A stretch of DNA of 64,000 bases. It comes from Cytobacillus sp. NCCP-133 (GTDB lineage: Bacteria; Bacillota; Bacilli; Bacillales; Cytobacillaceae). The stretch is taken from positions 85,714-149,713 of the forward strand of contig NZ_BRVM01000004.1 in the NCBI RefSeq assembly GCF_026011715.1, given 5' to 3'. Positions 40,349 through 48,967 of the stretch are shown here, one piece after another. The position numbers and the translations under genes were made by a program. How positions within the stretch are numbered: the stretch's first letter is position 1; each line of letters starts with the position of its first letter. Below the pieces are notes generated by a model. That model saw only the letters and a program-made list of their open reading frames with translations. It was not told where the DNA came from and did no database searches.

Positions 40349-40948
40349 TTAATTATTTTCTTGAGCTGCTGTAAGAAGGGCAGTAAATCGAGCTGCATCT
40401 TCAGGATTCATTTTCTCCATAATCGATGCCAGTGTTTCCGCATTCACATTTGATAGTATTTTAATCGCATCTTCATCTTTCATTTCAGTAAGAATGGGTG
40501 CAGCTTTTTTGGCTGATATTGATTCATAAGTTCTCACTATATCTTTGAATGCACGTTTATTTTCTTCCTTTATTGCTGTCAGCTCATCAATTTCCTGTTC
40601 CAGGCGCTGTTTCTCCAATCCTGCCCTTTCAATTTCGAGGTCTTTGCTTTCAAGCTGCCCCTCAAGCTGGGAAATCCTAGCTTCACGATCTTTGATTTCC
40701 GCTTCCAGCCCAATAAGCTTCGTTTCCATCACTTCTTGTGATCGTGAACTTTCCTCATCAAACAAAGAAGATAGGAATGGAACCTTCTGGCTGTATTCCT
40801 TTGCTGTTTCAAAAATATTATTTCCAGATAATATAAATACCAGCAGCGCAACAGTTATTGCCAATAAAACAGAAATAAAAAAAGCGAATAAAAACCATCG
40901 GTGCCTGCTTGTTTTTTGCGATTCAAGTTCTTCTGGCATTTTTTCCAT
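40349..40948 (-). CDS. ylxF: Flagellar protein YlxF (MotE/MgtE-N-like)
   Basis: 199 residues. One TM segment (about 17-41), a long coiled coil (about 70-140), and a C-terminal MgtE-N-like domain (ISAKKAAPILTEMKDEDAIKIL, VNAETLASIMEKMNPEDAARF). Related MotE proteins help motor stator function in other bacteria; the role in Bacillus is uncertain. Located between fliJ and fliK as usual. Confidence 0.9.
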   Translation of the reverse strand: MEKMPEELESQKTSRHRWFLFAFFISVLLAITVALLVFILSGNNIFETAKEYSQKVPFLSSLFDEESSRSQEVMETKLIGLEAEIKDREARISQLEGQLESKDLEIERAGLEKQRLEQEIDELTAIKEENKRAFKDIVRTYESISAKKAAPILTEMKDEDAIKILSNVNAETLASIMEKMNPEDAARFTALLTAAQENN

Positions 40949-40956
40949 TTAACCAC

Positions 40957-41400
40957 CTAATTTCCCCGATTCATATAAAGCTGAATCGAGATATCATCCA
41001 TTTGCCTGCCTTCTTTTTGCTTTATGTCTTCCATAAAACTAGCCAAATCTTTTTCTTTCATTTTTTCATACTTTTTTACTTCCATATTTTTTTCCATCAG
41101 TTTATCCTGCTGAAAATTCATTTGGCTCCTTGCATTCGCAACCATTTTTTGATAATAATCAATCGTTTTTTCAAGGCCGTTAACAAAATGCTGATGATGC
41201 CTGATTTCTTGGACTGGCAGCCCCTTTATCAGCCTTGATTGCTGATATGCTTCCATATCTTCTTTTTTCTTTAGAAGCGCGTACAACTTCCCAGCGGATT
41301 CTTCAAAACGCTTCACTGCCTGATTGTATACATCAAATGCCTGATCCTTTTCTCTTTCCTTTATATGAAGGATTTTGTTAAATTTAAATTCGTAATGCAT
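40957..41400 (-). CDS. fliJ: Flagellar export chaperone FliJ
   Basis: 147 residues, all-helical and highly charged, the stalk of the export ATPase. The KILHIKEREKDQAFDVY opening and heptad-like Leu/Lys pattern are typical. Its ATG follows the fliI stop by 4 nt, with GGAG inside the fliI end. Confidence 0.94.
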   Translation of the reverse strand: MHYEFKFNKILHIKEREKDQAFDVYNQAVKRFEESAGKLYALLKKKEDMEAYQQSRLIKGLPVQEIRHHQHFVNGLEKTIDYYQKMVANARSQMNFQQDKLMEKNMEVKKYEKMKEKDLASFMEDIKQKEGRQMDDISIQLYMNRGN

Positions 41401-41404
41401 TCCA

Positions 41405-42721
41405 TTATTCTCCTCTTCCAGCTATTCCTTTTAATTGGCCAATGCTTTCCAAGATAGAAATTTTCTCATCCGTTCCTTGCTTCATGAAAGAGATAATCGA
41501 AGGATATAACCTAATGGCCTCATCAATCTCCACAGAAGACCCGCGCTTATAGGCACCGATATTAATTAAATCCTCGGAATTTATATAGGTACTGAGCATT
41601 TCTCTTACTTTTTCAGCAGATTTGATGTGTTCTGCATCAGCAATGTGATTCATGACCCTGCTGACACTCTTAAGGACATTTATGGCTGGAAACTGCCCTT
41701 TATTGGCAAGTGCCCGATCTAAAACAAAATGCCCATCAAGGATTCCCCTGACTGTATCTGCGATCGGCTCATTCATATCATCACCATCAACCAGGACAGT
41801 ATAGAATGCCGTAATCGATCCATGCTGATTTGTTCCTGTTCTTTCCAGCAGTTTAGGGAGGACCGAAAATACAGAAGGAGTATACCCTTTAGTTGTCGGG
41901 GGTTCGCCAACGGCCAGTCCAACCTCCCGCTGCGCCATTGCCACACGTGTTACGGAGTCCATCATTAGCAAGACATTCATCCCTTTATCCCGAAAGTACT
42001 CTGCAATTGCAGTTGCTGTGGATGCACCCTTAATCCTCATTAAAGCCGGCTGGTCAGATGTAGCTACAACAACGATCGATCTCTTCAAACCTTCCGGGCC
42101 CAAATCCCTCTCAATAAATTCACGTACCTCTCTGCCCCGCTCCCCAATCAGCGCTATAACATTCAAATCAGCATTAGTATTGCGTGCAATCATTCCAAGA
42201 AGTGTACTTTTCCCTACACCGCTGCCGGCAAATATCCCCACTCTTTGCCCAATGCCTACGGTCAAAAGACTATCAATCAACCGTACCCCTGCTTCAATAG
42301 GTTCCGAGATTGGCGGCCTGCTCAAAGGATTGGGAGGTGACTGTTCAGTTAATACAGGTGTAAGGCCTTTAGGCAGCTGAGAGCCATCAAGGGGACGCCC
42401 AATTGAGTCAATCACCTGTCCGATCAATGCAGGACCAATTTTAATTTCCAGGGGCTTGGATGTTGCCTCCACAATACAGCCTGGAGAAATATCCTGAACA
42501 TCTGTGTATGGCATTAGGATGACATTTTCATCTTTAAAGCCGACTACTTCGGCTTGTATCTTTCTGGTTCGGCCTTTGCCGATATGGATACAGCAAACAT
42601 CTCCCACTGAGCTTTCAGGGCCCTGTGATTCTATCATCAGCCCCACGACTCTCTTAACTCTCCCAAACCTCTTATAGCTGTCAATTTGGTCTATTTGCTT
42701 TATTAAGTCCTCAAGCTTCAT
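41405..42721 (-). CDS. fliI: Flagellum-specific ATPase FliI
   Basis: 438 residues, as in B. subtilis. Export ATPase related to F1-beta. Walker A GSGVGKST at 166-173, IGERGREVREFI, Walker B VLLMMDSVTRVAMAQREVGLA and the arginine-finger region. Overlaps fliH by 4 nt. Confidence 0.98.
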   Translation of the reverse strand: MKLEDLIKQIDQIDSYKRFGRVKRVVGLMIESQGPESSVGDVCCIHIGKGRTRKIQAEVVGFKDENVILMPYTDVQDISPGCIVEATSKPLEIKIGPALIGQVIDSIGRPLDGSQLPKGLTPVLTEQSPPNPLSRPPISEPIEAGVRLIDSLLTVGIGQRVGIFAGSGVGKSTLLGMIARNTNADLNVIALIGERGREVREFIERDLGPEGLKRSIVVVATSDQPALMRIKGASTATAIAEYFRDKGMNVLLMMDSVTRVAMAQREVGLAVGEPPTTKGYTPSVFSVLPKLLERTGTNQHGSITAFYTVLVDGDDMNEPIADTVRGILDGHFVLDRALANKGQFPAINVLKSVSRVMNHIADAEHIKSAEKVREMLSTYINSEDLINIGAYKRGSSVEIDEAIRLYPSIISFMKQGTDEKISILESIGQLKGIAGRGE

Positions 42722-43491
42722 TCCTCTTCACTCTCCAGCAGTTCGAAAAGCCTTCTCTTTATCTCTTCAAGCTGGCTATCCACGCCGGCCTCAATTCGCC
42801 CATTGGCGGATTGGATTATACAGCTTGTATTACTGAGTTCCTCGTCAGGATAAATATATAAATCTGTTTCCTTTGGAAAGACCCTATTTAGCTCTTCTTT
42901 ATGGGATAACAGCAGATGATAATGAACAGGGTTTACATGAAGCTGTATTTCCCTATATTCCCTTGCTTCTTTAAGGGCCCTTTTGACTATAGAGAGAAAT
43001 TCCTCATTATTCTGATCAAGAACCTGCCCAAGAATCTTCCCTGCAGCTTTTAGCCCTAGATTTAAAATTGTATGCTCAGACGACTCAATATGCATTTGAT
43101 AATCATTCTTAGCAGTATTAATAATCTCTTTTGCAGACTGGATTAATTCCGAATATTCTTTTACACTGCTTTGCTTTCCCTCTTTCACTCCTGCAGCGTA
43201 GCCTTGCTTGCGCGCTTCGTCAAAAACAGCTTTTCTTTCCTGTTCAAGTTCGTCCCTTTGCTGCTTCATTTGCTGATAGATTTTTTCTGCATCTAATTTT
43301 GCAGTCTCCACAATGGCTTCCGCTTCTAGGCGTGCTCCTTGCAGCATCTCTTCCAACTGAGCTTCTGAATGGCTAAAATTTTGCTCAGGCTCATGCTCTG
43401 CTTTTATATGACTATCAAGCATTCTAATAGAGATGATTTTCTTTTCCTCTTGTAATTGGCTGGCAGAGATCGATTTTATTAATCTAGACAA
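42718..43491 (-). CDS. fliH: Flagellar assembly/ATPase regulator FliH
   Basis: 257 residues. Dimeric helical stator of FliI with a coiled coil (about 55-120, Glu/Gln/Lys-rich) and a C-terminal V-ATPase-E-like domain. I place the start at TTG 43491, nine nt after GGGGGAG, because the ATG at 43500 directly touches that site. The start overlaps the fliG end by 8 nt. Confidence 0.9.
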   Translation of the reverse strand: MSRLIKSISASQLQEEKKIISIRMLDSHIKAEHEPEQNFSHSEAQLEEMLQGARLEAEAIVETAKLDAEKIYQQMKQQRDELEQERKAVFDEARKQGYAAGVKEGKQSSVKEYSELIQSAKEIINTAKNDYQMHIESSEHTILNLGLKAAGKILGQVLDQNNEEFLSIVKRALKEAREYREIQLHVNPVHYHLLLSHKEELNRVFPKETDLYIYPDEELSNTSCIIQSANGRIEAGVDSQLEEIKRRLFELLESEEE

Positions 43492-44500
43492 TAATATCAT
43501 CTCCCCCGCCGCGGGCGACGATAATCTCACCTGACTCTTCCAGTCTGCGGATGATGCCTACAATTCTTGATTGTGCTTCTTCAACATCCCTTAGCCTTAC
43601 TGGTCCCATGTATTCCATTTCATCCTTAAAGGTTTCCACCATTCTTGAGGACATATTTTTAAATACAATTTCTTTCACTTCATCACTGGATACCTTCAGT
43701 GAAAGCATAAGATCCTCGCTTTCACAATCCCTGATTACACGCTGGATTGCACGGCTATCCAATGTAACAATGTCTTCAAATACAAACATTCTCTTTTTAA
43801 TTTCCTCAGCAAGTTCCGGATCTTGAATTTCCAATGCATCGAGTATGGTTCGTTCAGTAGAACGGTCAACGCCATTCAGAACATCGACAACTGATTCGAT
43901 GCCGCCCGTTTGTGTATAATCCTGAGTTACTGTAGATGAAAGCTTCCTCTCAAGTATCTGTTCCACTTCGTTAATAATTTCAGGAGACGTGCTATCCATT
44001 ACGGCAATTCTTCTGGCGATATCTGCCTGCATCTCCTGTGGCAGTTCGGATAAAATTTGACCTGCCTGGGGTGGATCCAAATAAGACAAAATTAAGGAAA
44101 TCGTTTGCGGATGTTCATTTTGAATGAAATTTAAGATTTGAGCAGGATCCGCTTTTCGGGCAAAGTCAAATGGCCTTACTTGGAGTGAAGATGTAAGCCT
44201 ATTGATAATGGCAGACGCCTGCTCAATTCCAAGGGCTCTTTCAAGGACAGTTTTCGCATACCCGATTCCGCCTTGAGAAATATAATCCTGTGCAAGTGCA
44301 ATTTGGTGAAATTCTTCAAGCACATCTTCTTTCGCAAAGGAATCCACTTTGCGGACTCCTGAAATTTCTAATGTTAATTTTTCAATTTCCTCTTCACTTA
44401 AATGCTTATAAACGGAGGAGGCTACATCAGGACCAAGCGAGATTAGAAGAATAGCTGCCTTTTGTTTGCCTGATAACTCTTTTTGTTCTTTTTTTGGCAT
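43484..44500 (-). CDS. fliG: Flagellar motor switch protein FliG
   Basis: 338 residues, identical in length to B. subtilis. Torque-generating rotor protein. N-terminal domain binding FliF (LSGKQKAAILLISLG), middle domain with NEHPQTISLIL, and the C-terminal charged domain (FVFEDIVTLDSRAIQRVIRDCES). ATG 44500 follows AAGGAGG; a longer frame to 44584 lies inside fliF and is rejected. Confidence 0.98.
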   Translation of the reverse strand: MPKKEQKELSGKQKAAILLISLGPDVASSVYKHLSEEEIEKLTLEISGVRKVDSFAKEDVLEEFHQIALAQDYISQGGIGYAKTVLERALGIEQASAIINRLTSSLQVRPFDFARKADPAQILNFIQNEHPQTISLILSYLDPPQAGQILSELPQEMQADIARRIAVMDSTSPEIINEVEQILERKLSSTVTQDYTQTGGIESVVDVLNGVDRSTERTILDALEIQDPELAEEIKKRMFVFEDIVTLDSRAIQRVIRDCESEDLMLSLKVSSDEVKEIVFKNMSSRMVETFKDEMEYMGPVRLRDVEEAQSRIVGIIRRLEESGEIIVARGGGDDIIV

Positions 44501-44513
44501 TTTCCCTTCCTCC

Positions 44514-46121
44514 TTAGTCATCAGCAATCCAAGTCCGCAATAACTTTGCAAAGTCCTCCGGCTTTTCTTTTGCCATTTTTTCAAGTTGCTTGCGCCTCAT
44601 CGTACTTTCTGTTTCATGTTCTTCATTAACATCAGGTACATTAAAGGTTTCTTGGACTTTGGCTGCTGTTTCTTCCTCTTTTTGCTTTTGTTTCTTCCTG
44701 GCTTTTGCAATAAGGAATATTAATAAAGCAATGATTATTAAAAGAACTCCCCCCACTGCATAGATCCACCATGGCAGAACCGGGACAGTTTCATTAGGAA
44801 ATTCAACCTTGCCGTTAAACGGCTGGACAGAGACAACAATCTTATCCTGTATAGCCTCATCAGTTAAATCAGCATCCGCAGCATCCTTATTTATCGTTGT
44901 GCGGACAATGGTTCCAAGAATTTGGGTGATATCATTGATTCTTTCCTGCGGAAGCGAAGCGGGATCATCTGCTGCAGGCGGTTCGACCATTACCTGGATA
45001 CCGAGATCTCTAACCTTATATGGACTTTCGACTATTTCTTTGCGGATTTTGTTCACTTCATTATTAATTGTTTCTTCTATTCGTTCATAGTCACCGTTAG
45101 CAGCACCGTTTTCCAGATATTCAGGTGCATCTGTTCCAGCGGGTTCATCATTTCCTCCAGCTGGCGTAAATCCGCCGGCAGCTTCTCCGTTTCCTGTAAA
45201 GGTTTCGGTAATTTTCTGTGCACTAATTGCAATACCTTCCATATTTTCTTCATCAACTGGAGCTACAAGGTTTTCCTCTCTATTTTCTTGAGTAAAATCA
45301 ATGTCAGCAGTTACAGAAACAACGACCTTGTCATGTCCCATTAAGGTGCCCAGCATATTTTGTACTTGCCGCTGCACATCTCTTTCAATTTCCTTTTTTA
45401 TTTCATGCTGGGCAGCAAATGTGCTTCCAGGTGAAGAATTTTGATTGCTTTTTAAATCAAAGTACTCAAAAAACTGATTGGTAATGACGATATTATCTGT
45501 AGGAAGATTTGGAATGCTTTTCGCCACTAGATGATATAAGGCCTGTATCTGGGATTCTTCAAATTGATACCCTGCTTTGGTGTTGAGCACAATGGAGGCG
45601 GAGGCTTCTTCAGAAAGGTCATTGACAAAAATACCCTTTTCCGGAAGATTAATCATCACTTTCGCGTCATTGACTCCGTCGATTCCCTTCATCAAATTGG
45701 CGAGCTCCGTTTGCATGGCATCCAATTTCAAAACATTAAATTCGTTTTCCGTCATTCCAATACCAGCGTTTTGGCTAAAGAAAGAGTAATCAATACTCCC
45801 TGATTTAGGAATGCCCTCGGCTGCAAGCTCAACTTTCAAAGTATCCACTACTTCTTCCGGTACTTTAATCGTTGTACCTCCGTCTGTAATTTCAGATTGT
45901 ATTCCCCTGCTGTCCAGGCTCTCTTTTATCGTGCCTGTTTCAGATGGCGTCAAATTGCTGTATAAAGGTAAAAGAGTTGTTCGGGTTGCCAGCACTGAAG
46001 CAAGGATTACCAGCAAAATAAAGAAGGCAACGGAACCAATTATGATCGTTTTCTGTTTTTTTGTCCTGCAGGCCCAATATTCCTTTATTCTTACTAAATA
46101 TCTTTGAAACGACTCATTCAT
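44514..46121 (-). CDS. fliF: Flagellar MS-ring protein FliF
   Basis: 535 residues. Forms the MS-ring, the base of the flagellum. TM1 at about 26-46, ring-building domains (YscJ-like, LYSNLTPSETGTI and NVLKLDAMQTELANLMKGIDGV), a low-complexity Gly/Ala-rich stretch around 315-345, TM2 near 450-472, and a C-terminal FliG-binding tail. ATG 46121 follows GGAGGA. Confidence 0.98.
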   Translation of the reverse strand: MNESFQRYLVRIKEYWACRTKKQKTIIIGSVAFFILLVILASVLATRTTLLPLYSNLTPSETGTIKESLDSRGIQSEITDGGTTIKVPEEVVDTLKVELAAEGIPKSGSIDYSFFSQNAGIGMTENEFNVLKLDAMQTELANLMKGIDGVNDAKVMINLPEKGIFVNDLSEEASASIVLNTKAGYQFEESQIQALYHLVAKSIPNLPTDNIVITNQFFEYFDLKSNQNSSPGSTFAAQHEIKKEIERDVQRQVQNMLGTLMGHDKVVVSVTADIDFTQENREENLVAPVDEENMEGIAISAQKITETFTGNGEAAGGFTPAGGNDEPAGTDAPEYLENGAANGDYERIEETINNEVNKIRKEIVESPYKVRDLGIQVMVEPPAADDPASLPQERINDITQILGTIVRTTINKDAADADLTDEAIQDKIVVSVQPFNGKVEFPNETVPVLPWWIYAVGGVLLIIIALLIFLIAKARKKQKQKEEETAAKVQETFNVPDVNEEHETESTMRRKQLEKMAKEKPEDFAKLLRTWIADD

Positions 46122-46291
46122 CACAATCCTCCGGTTATTCTGTCTAAGCTAATAACCGTAATTCACAAGTTTTTAGCTTTAATCGTGTGCAATACATTAA
46201 AAAATTGAAAAGCACGCTCTTGAAATATGGTTCGTCAGCTTTTCAATTTGGCATTATGGCATTTAAAAAAGAATGCAGTTTCTGCTTGCTA

Positions 46292-46597
46292 TTAAACTTG
46301 CATTCTCATTGTTTCCTGGTAAGCTTCAATCACCTTATTACGAACTTCCAGTGCAGCCTGCATTGTAATACTGGCTTTTTGGGACGTTATCATAACTTGA
46401 TGGAGATCAATATTCTCGCCCCTTGCCAGTTTTTCCGTCATGGCATCTGACTGGATTTGTGATTCATTTATTTTTTCAATTGATTGCTTTAATACCGACG
46501 AAAAACTTTTCTGAGCTTCGTATGCTGTATGTGTATGGGTCTTTGCGTTTTCAGCCGGTTTTAAAGAAAGCACCGGCATAAAAGTAATTTTATTCAT
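46292..46597 (-). CDS. fliE: Flagellar rod/MS-ring adapter FliE
   Basis: 101 residues. Joins the MS-ring to the rod. Seen: SFSSVLKQSIEKINESQIQSD and the ITSQKASITMQAALEVRNKVIEAYQE C-terminus. A 170-bp gap separates it from fliF, with nothing recognised in it. Confidence 0.95.
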   Translation of the reverse strand: MNKITFMPVLSLKPAENAKTHTHTAYEAQKSFSSVLKQSIEKINESQIQSDAMTEKLARGENIDLHQVMITSQKASITMQAALEVRNKVIEAYQETMRMQV

Positions 46598-46611
46598 TTA
46601 AAAACTTCTCC

Positions 46612-47061
46612 CTATTTGCCTATTTCTAACGCTTTCATCATCATGCCTTTTGTGGCATTAAAAACGGTTACATTCGCTTCATATGATCTTGTTGCACTTA
46701 TTAAATCCACCATTTCCCTAAGCGGGTCAACGTTTGGCATTTCAACAAATCCATTTGCATCTGCATCCGCATGCGCAGGATCATACACCATTTTTGTCGG
46801 TGTTTCCTTATCCTCTACAATTCTGGAAACCTTCACCCCGCTGCCGACTGAGCCGCTTCCTTTGCCCATTGCTTTGTTTAAATAGGATGAAAACTGGCTC
46901 TCTTTCGGCTCTAAAACAACTGACTTTCTTCTGTATGGCCCGTCTCCGTTTACACTCCTGGCAGAATCTGCATTTGCTAAGTTAGATGATATCACATCCA
47001 TCCGCAGTCTTTGTGCAGTGAGGGCAGAGGCGGTATTGTTCATACTATGAAAAATCGTCAT
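46612..47061 (-). CDS. flgC: Flagellar basal-body rod protein FlgC
   Basis: 149 residues. Proximal rod subunit with LRMDVISSNLANADS near the N-terminus and the C-terminal MVDLISATRSYEANVTVFNATKGM helix. ATG 47061 follows GAGGAGGG, 3 nt past the flgB stop. Confidence 0.97.
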   Translation of the reverse strand: MTIFHSMNNTASALTAQRLRMDVISSNLANADSARSVNGDGPYRRKSVVLEPKESQFSSYLNKAMGKGSGSVGSGVKVSRIVEDKETPTKMVYDPAHADADANGFVEMPNVDPLREMVDLISATRSYEANVTVFNATKGMMMKALEIGK

Positions 47062-47063
47062 GC

Positions 47064-47459
47064 CTATTTCCCTCCTCTAATGACATTTTGCAGACTGGAA
47101 AACTTCCCGCTCATTCTTTCAATCATTGCATGATAGTAAATTTGGTTTGTCGCAAGATCCGACATTTCTTTATCTAAATCTACACTGTTTCCATTATGGT
47201 TATATGAAACATTCTTTTTTGTCACTACACCCTGCAAGGAAGATGGTCCGCCATTAAAATCATAGTGTCTGGTATCACTTTTATTGGCTTCGAGCGGGCC
47301 ATGAACCACCTGCTGAAAAACCTCTTTAAAGCTTACATCTTTAGCTCTATAGTTTGGTGTATCCACATTGGCGATATTTTGTGAAATAACTTTTTGCTTT
47401 AATGAAGAGTAATCTAAAGCACGTTCAATTGTGGAAATCGTTCCTGAAAACATTTTCAA
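47064..47459 (-). CDS. flgB: Flagellar basal-body rod protein FlgB, first gene of the fla/che operon
   Basis: 131 residues. Rod subunit with VISQNIANVDTPNYRAKDVSF and a C-terminal MSDLATNQIYYHAMIERMSGKFSSL helix. The start is TTG 47459, behind GAGGTG; it aligns with MKLFSG of B. subtilis, whereas the ATG two codons later would lose two conserved residues. Confidence 0.95.
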   Translation of the reverse strand: MKMFSGTISTIERALDYSSLKQKVISQNIANVDTPNYRAKDVSFKEVFQQVVHGPLEANKSDTRHYDFNGGPSSLQGVVTKKNVSYNHNGNSVDLDKEMSDLATNQIYYHAMIERMSGKFSSLQNVIRGGK

Positions 47460-47496
47460 AACTCACACCTCATATTTTCACATCTCACTACCTGGT

Positions 47497-47511
47497 AATT
47501 CTTGTAGAATT
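47497..47511. promoter_or_regulatory. 15-bp palindrome in the fla/che leader (CodY-box-like)
   Basis: AATTCT-3 bp-AGAATT, a perfect inverted repeat with the same length and centre as the CodY box AATTTTCWGAAAATT and 10 of 15 matches. It lies about 30 nt downstream of the predicted transcription start. Confidence 0.4.
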
Positions 47512-47548
47512 TTGGTGATAATGGACAAATTATGTCATCATAAACATT

Positions 47549-47577
47549 ATTGTAATGAATATGAAATAATATGTCTA
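47549..47577 (-). promoter_or_regulatory. Sigma-A promoter of the fla/che operon
   Basis: TAGACA, a 17-bp spacer and TACAAT on the minus strand, each one base from consensus. The expected start is near 47542, leaving an 80-nt leader before flgB. Confidence 0.7.
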
Positions 47578-47612
47578 TGTACATCATGTAAATATTAATG
47601 ATTCTTTAGTCC

Positions 47613-47627
47613 TATTTTCGACAAATA
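47613..47627. promoter_or_regulatory. CodY-box-like site upstream of the fla/che promoter
   Basis: TATTTGTCGAAAATA on the minus strand, about 10 of 15 matches to the CodY box, 35 bp upstream of the -35. CodY represses this operon in B. subtilis; whether it binds here is inference. Confidence 0.3.
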
Positions 47628-47762
47628 TTTAAAATGTGCTGAAAGTTTCACTTTTTATTTGGTTTTTTTTGTAAAATTTTATATTCCTTTTATGTTAGCA
47701 ATTCATCTTTATATGTAATCTCCCTTATCATAAGTCTTTATGCCTAACAGTTGAATCACCTA

Positions 47763-47810
47763 TAAAAAATAGATAAGGAAATAAGCATTTCTACCTTATC
47801 ATTTTTTTAC
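47763..47810. terminator. Bidirectional terminator-like hairpin upstream of the fla/che promoter
   Basis: Stem GATAAGG(AAAT) / (ATTT)CCTTATC with a small bulge (47772-47800). T runs follow on both strands: ATTTTTTTAC on plus, TATTTTTTATA on minus. It would shield the flagellar promoter from codY read-through. Confidence 0.6.
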
Positions 47811-47857
47811 TAATTACATATATTTACCAATAAACTTTGTAATAAATCTGTAAGAAA

Positions 47858-47990
47858 ATCGCAAGGCAGCCGCCTATCGGATACAAGCGCATAAGTCAAT
47901 CCCTGTAAGAAGATGGTTTTTCTTTCTAAACGATAAAGGCTTAGACCCGAGAGGCGAGAAGTCTGGAGCCAGACAGTTCTCTAAGTTCAA
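47858..47990. repeat. Dispersed intergenic repeat, copy G (decayed)
   Basis: Between codY and the fla/che promoter. Shared: AAGGCAGCCGCCTA start, a hairpin TAAGAAG...CTTTCT resembling the 11-bp hairpin of copy D, GGCTTAGACC followed by GAGAGG, and the end GGAGCCAGACAG. Confidence 0.6.
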
Positions 47991-48011
47991 AAGGATATAA
48001 ATTCTGATAGC

Positions 48012-48042
48012 ACAAAAGAAACCCGTCATTTTGACGGGTTTC
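48012..48042 (-). terminator. Rho-independent terminator of codY
   Basis: Perfect 11-bp stem GAAACCCGTCA / TGACGGGTTTC with a 3-nt loop, followed by TTTTG on the minus strand, just past the codY stop. Confidence 0.92.
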
Positions 48043-48045
48043 AGC

Positions 48046-48825
48046 TTAGTTGGACTTAAGTTTTTCTAGCTCAACTAAGAATTTATCGTTCAGAACTTTT
48101 ATATATGTTCCTTTCATTCCAAGTGAGCGGGATTCTATTACACCGGCACTTTCAAGTTTTCGCAGGGCATTTACGATAACCGAACGTGTGATGCCAACAC
48201 GGTCGGCAATTTTTGATGCAACAAGCAGCCCCTCGTTGCCGTTAAGCTCTTCAAAAATATGTTCAATTGCTTCAAGCTCACTATAAGATAAGGAACTGAT
48301 TGCCATTTGTACAACAGCCTTGCTTCGCGCTTCTTCTTCGATTTCTTCCGCTTTTTCACGCAGAATTTCCATACCTACAACCGTTGCGCCGTATTCAGCA
48401 AGAATTAGGTCATCATCATGGAATTGCTCCTGCAATCTCGCAAGGATTAGCGTTCCAAGGCGCTCACCGCCGCCAATAATAGGGACAATTGTCGTTAAAC
48501 CATTAGCGAAAAGATCCTTGTTTTCGATAGGGAACGCTGTGTATTCGCTTTCCACATCCAGGTTTGAAGAGGTTTCCTGAATGTTGAAAAGGTTCTTCGT
48601 ATATTGTTCAGGAAATTGACGATCAGCCAGCATTTGTTTCATCCGCTCATTCTCAATCTGCTGGTTTACTGCAAAACCAAGAAGTTTTCCTCGGCGGCTT
48701 ACTACGAAAATGTTCGCTTCGATTACATCACTTAATGTTTCCGCCATTTCTTTAAAGTTAACCGGTTTACCGGCTGCTCTTTGAAGCATTGCATTAATTT
48801 TTCTTGTTTTTGTTAATAAATCCAT
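48046..48825 (-). CDS. codY: Global transcriptional repressor CodY
   Basis: 259 residues, as in B. subtilis. GTP- and branched-chain-amino-acid-sensing repressor of stationary-phase, amino-acid and motility genes. N-terminal GAF domain (about 1-155) and C-terminal winged helix with [37 protein letters not shown] (about 203-240). ATG 48825 follows GGAGGA. Ends the xerC-hslV-hslU-codY cluster, directly upstream of the fla/che operon it is known to control. Confidence 0.99.
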   Translation of the reverse strand: MDLLTKTRKINAMLQRAAGKPVNFKEMAETLSDVIEANIFVVSRRGKLLGFAVNQQIENERMKQMLADRQFPEQYTKNLFNIQETSSNLDVESEYTAFPIENKDLFANGLTTIVPIIGGGERLGTLILARLQEQFHDDDLILAEYGATVVGMEILREKAEEIEEEARSKAVVQMAISSLSYSELEAIEHIFEELNGNEGLLVASKIADRVGITRSVIVNALRKLESAGVIESRSLGMKGTYIKVLNDKFLVELEKLKSN

Positions 48826-48967
48826 TCTACTTCCTCCTATTTACTACAGCCCATTACATATATTTTGTTAAGATTAAATATCTTATTTCTATTAAGAGCT
48901 TTTACTCCAATGTAGGATTCTTTTTTTCGTCTACCCTTTAAGGTGGACATTCAAACAAATGCTACCA

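Larger units (their letters stand above)
47460..48045. other. codY-flgB intergenic region (fla/che control region)
   Basis: 586 bp without a gene. From the codY side: codY terminator (48012-48042), repeat copy G (47858-47990), a bidirectional terminator-like hairpin (47763-47810), a very AT-rich stretch with a CodY-like site (47613-47627), the fla/che promoter (47549-47577), a second palindrome (47497-47511) and the flgB ribosome binding site. No sigma-D promoter (TAAA-N15-GCCGATAT) was found. Confidence 0.75.

Noticed and set aside
44500-44584. Longer FliG reading starting inside fliF
   Set aside because: The ATG at 44500 has AAGGAGG at good spacing and matches the standard N-terminus.
47460-48045. 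Sigma-D promoter for fla/che
   Set aside because: No TAAA-N15-GCCGATAT-like match with acceptable quality was found in the gap.
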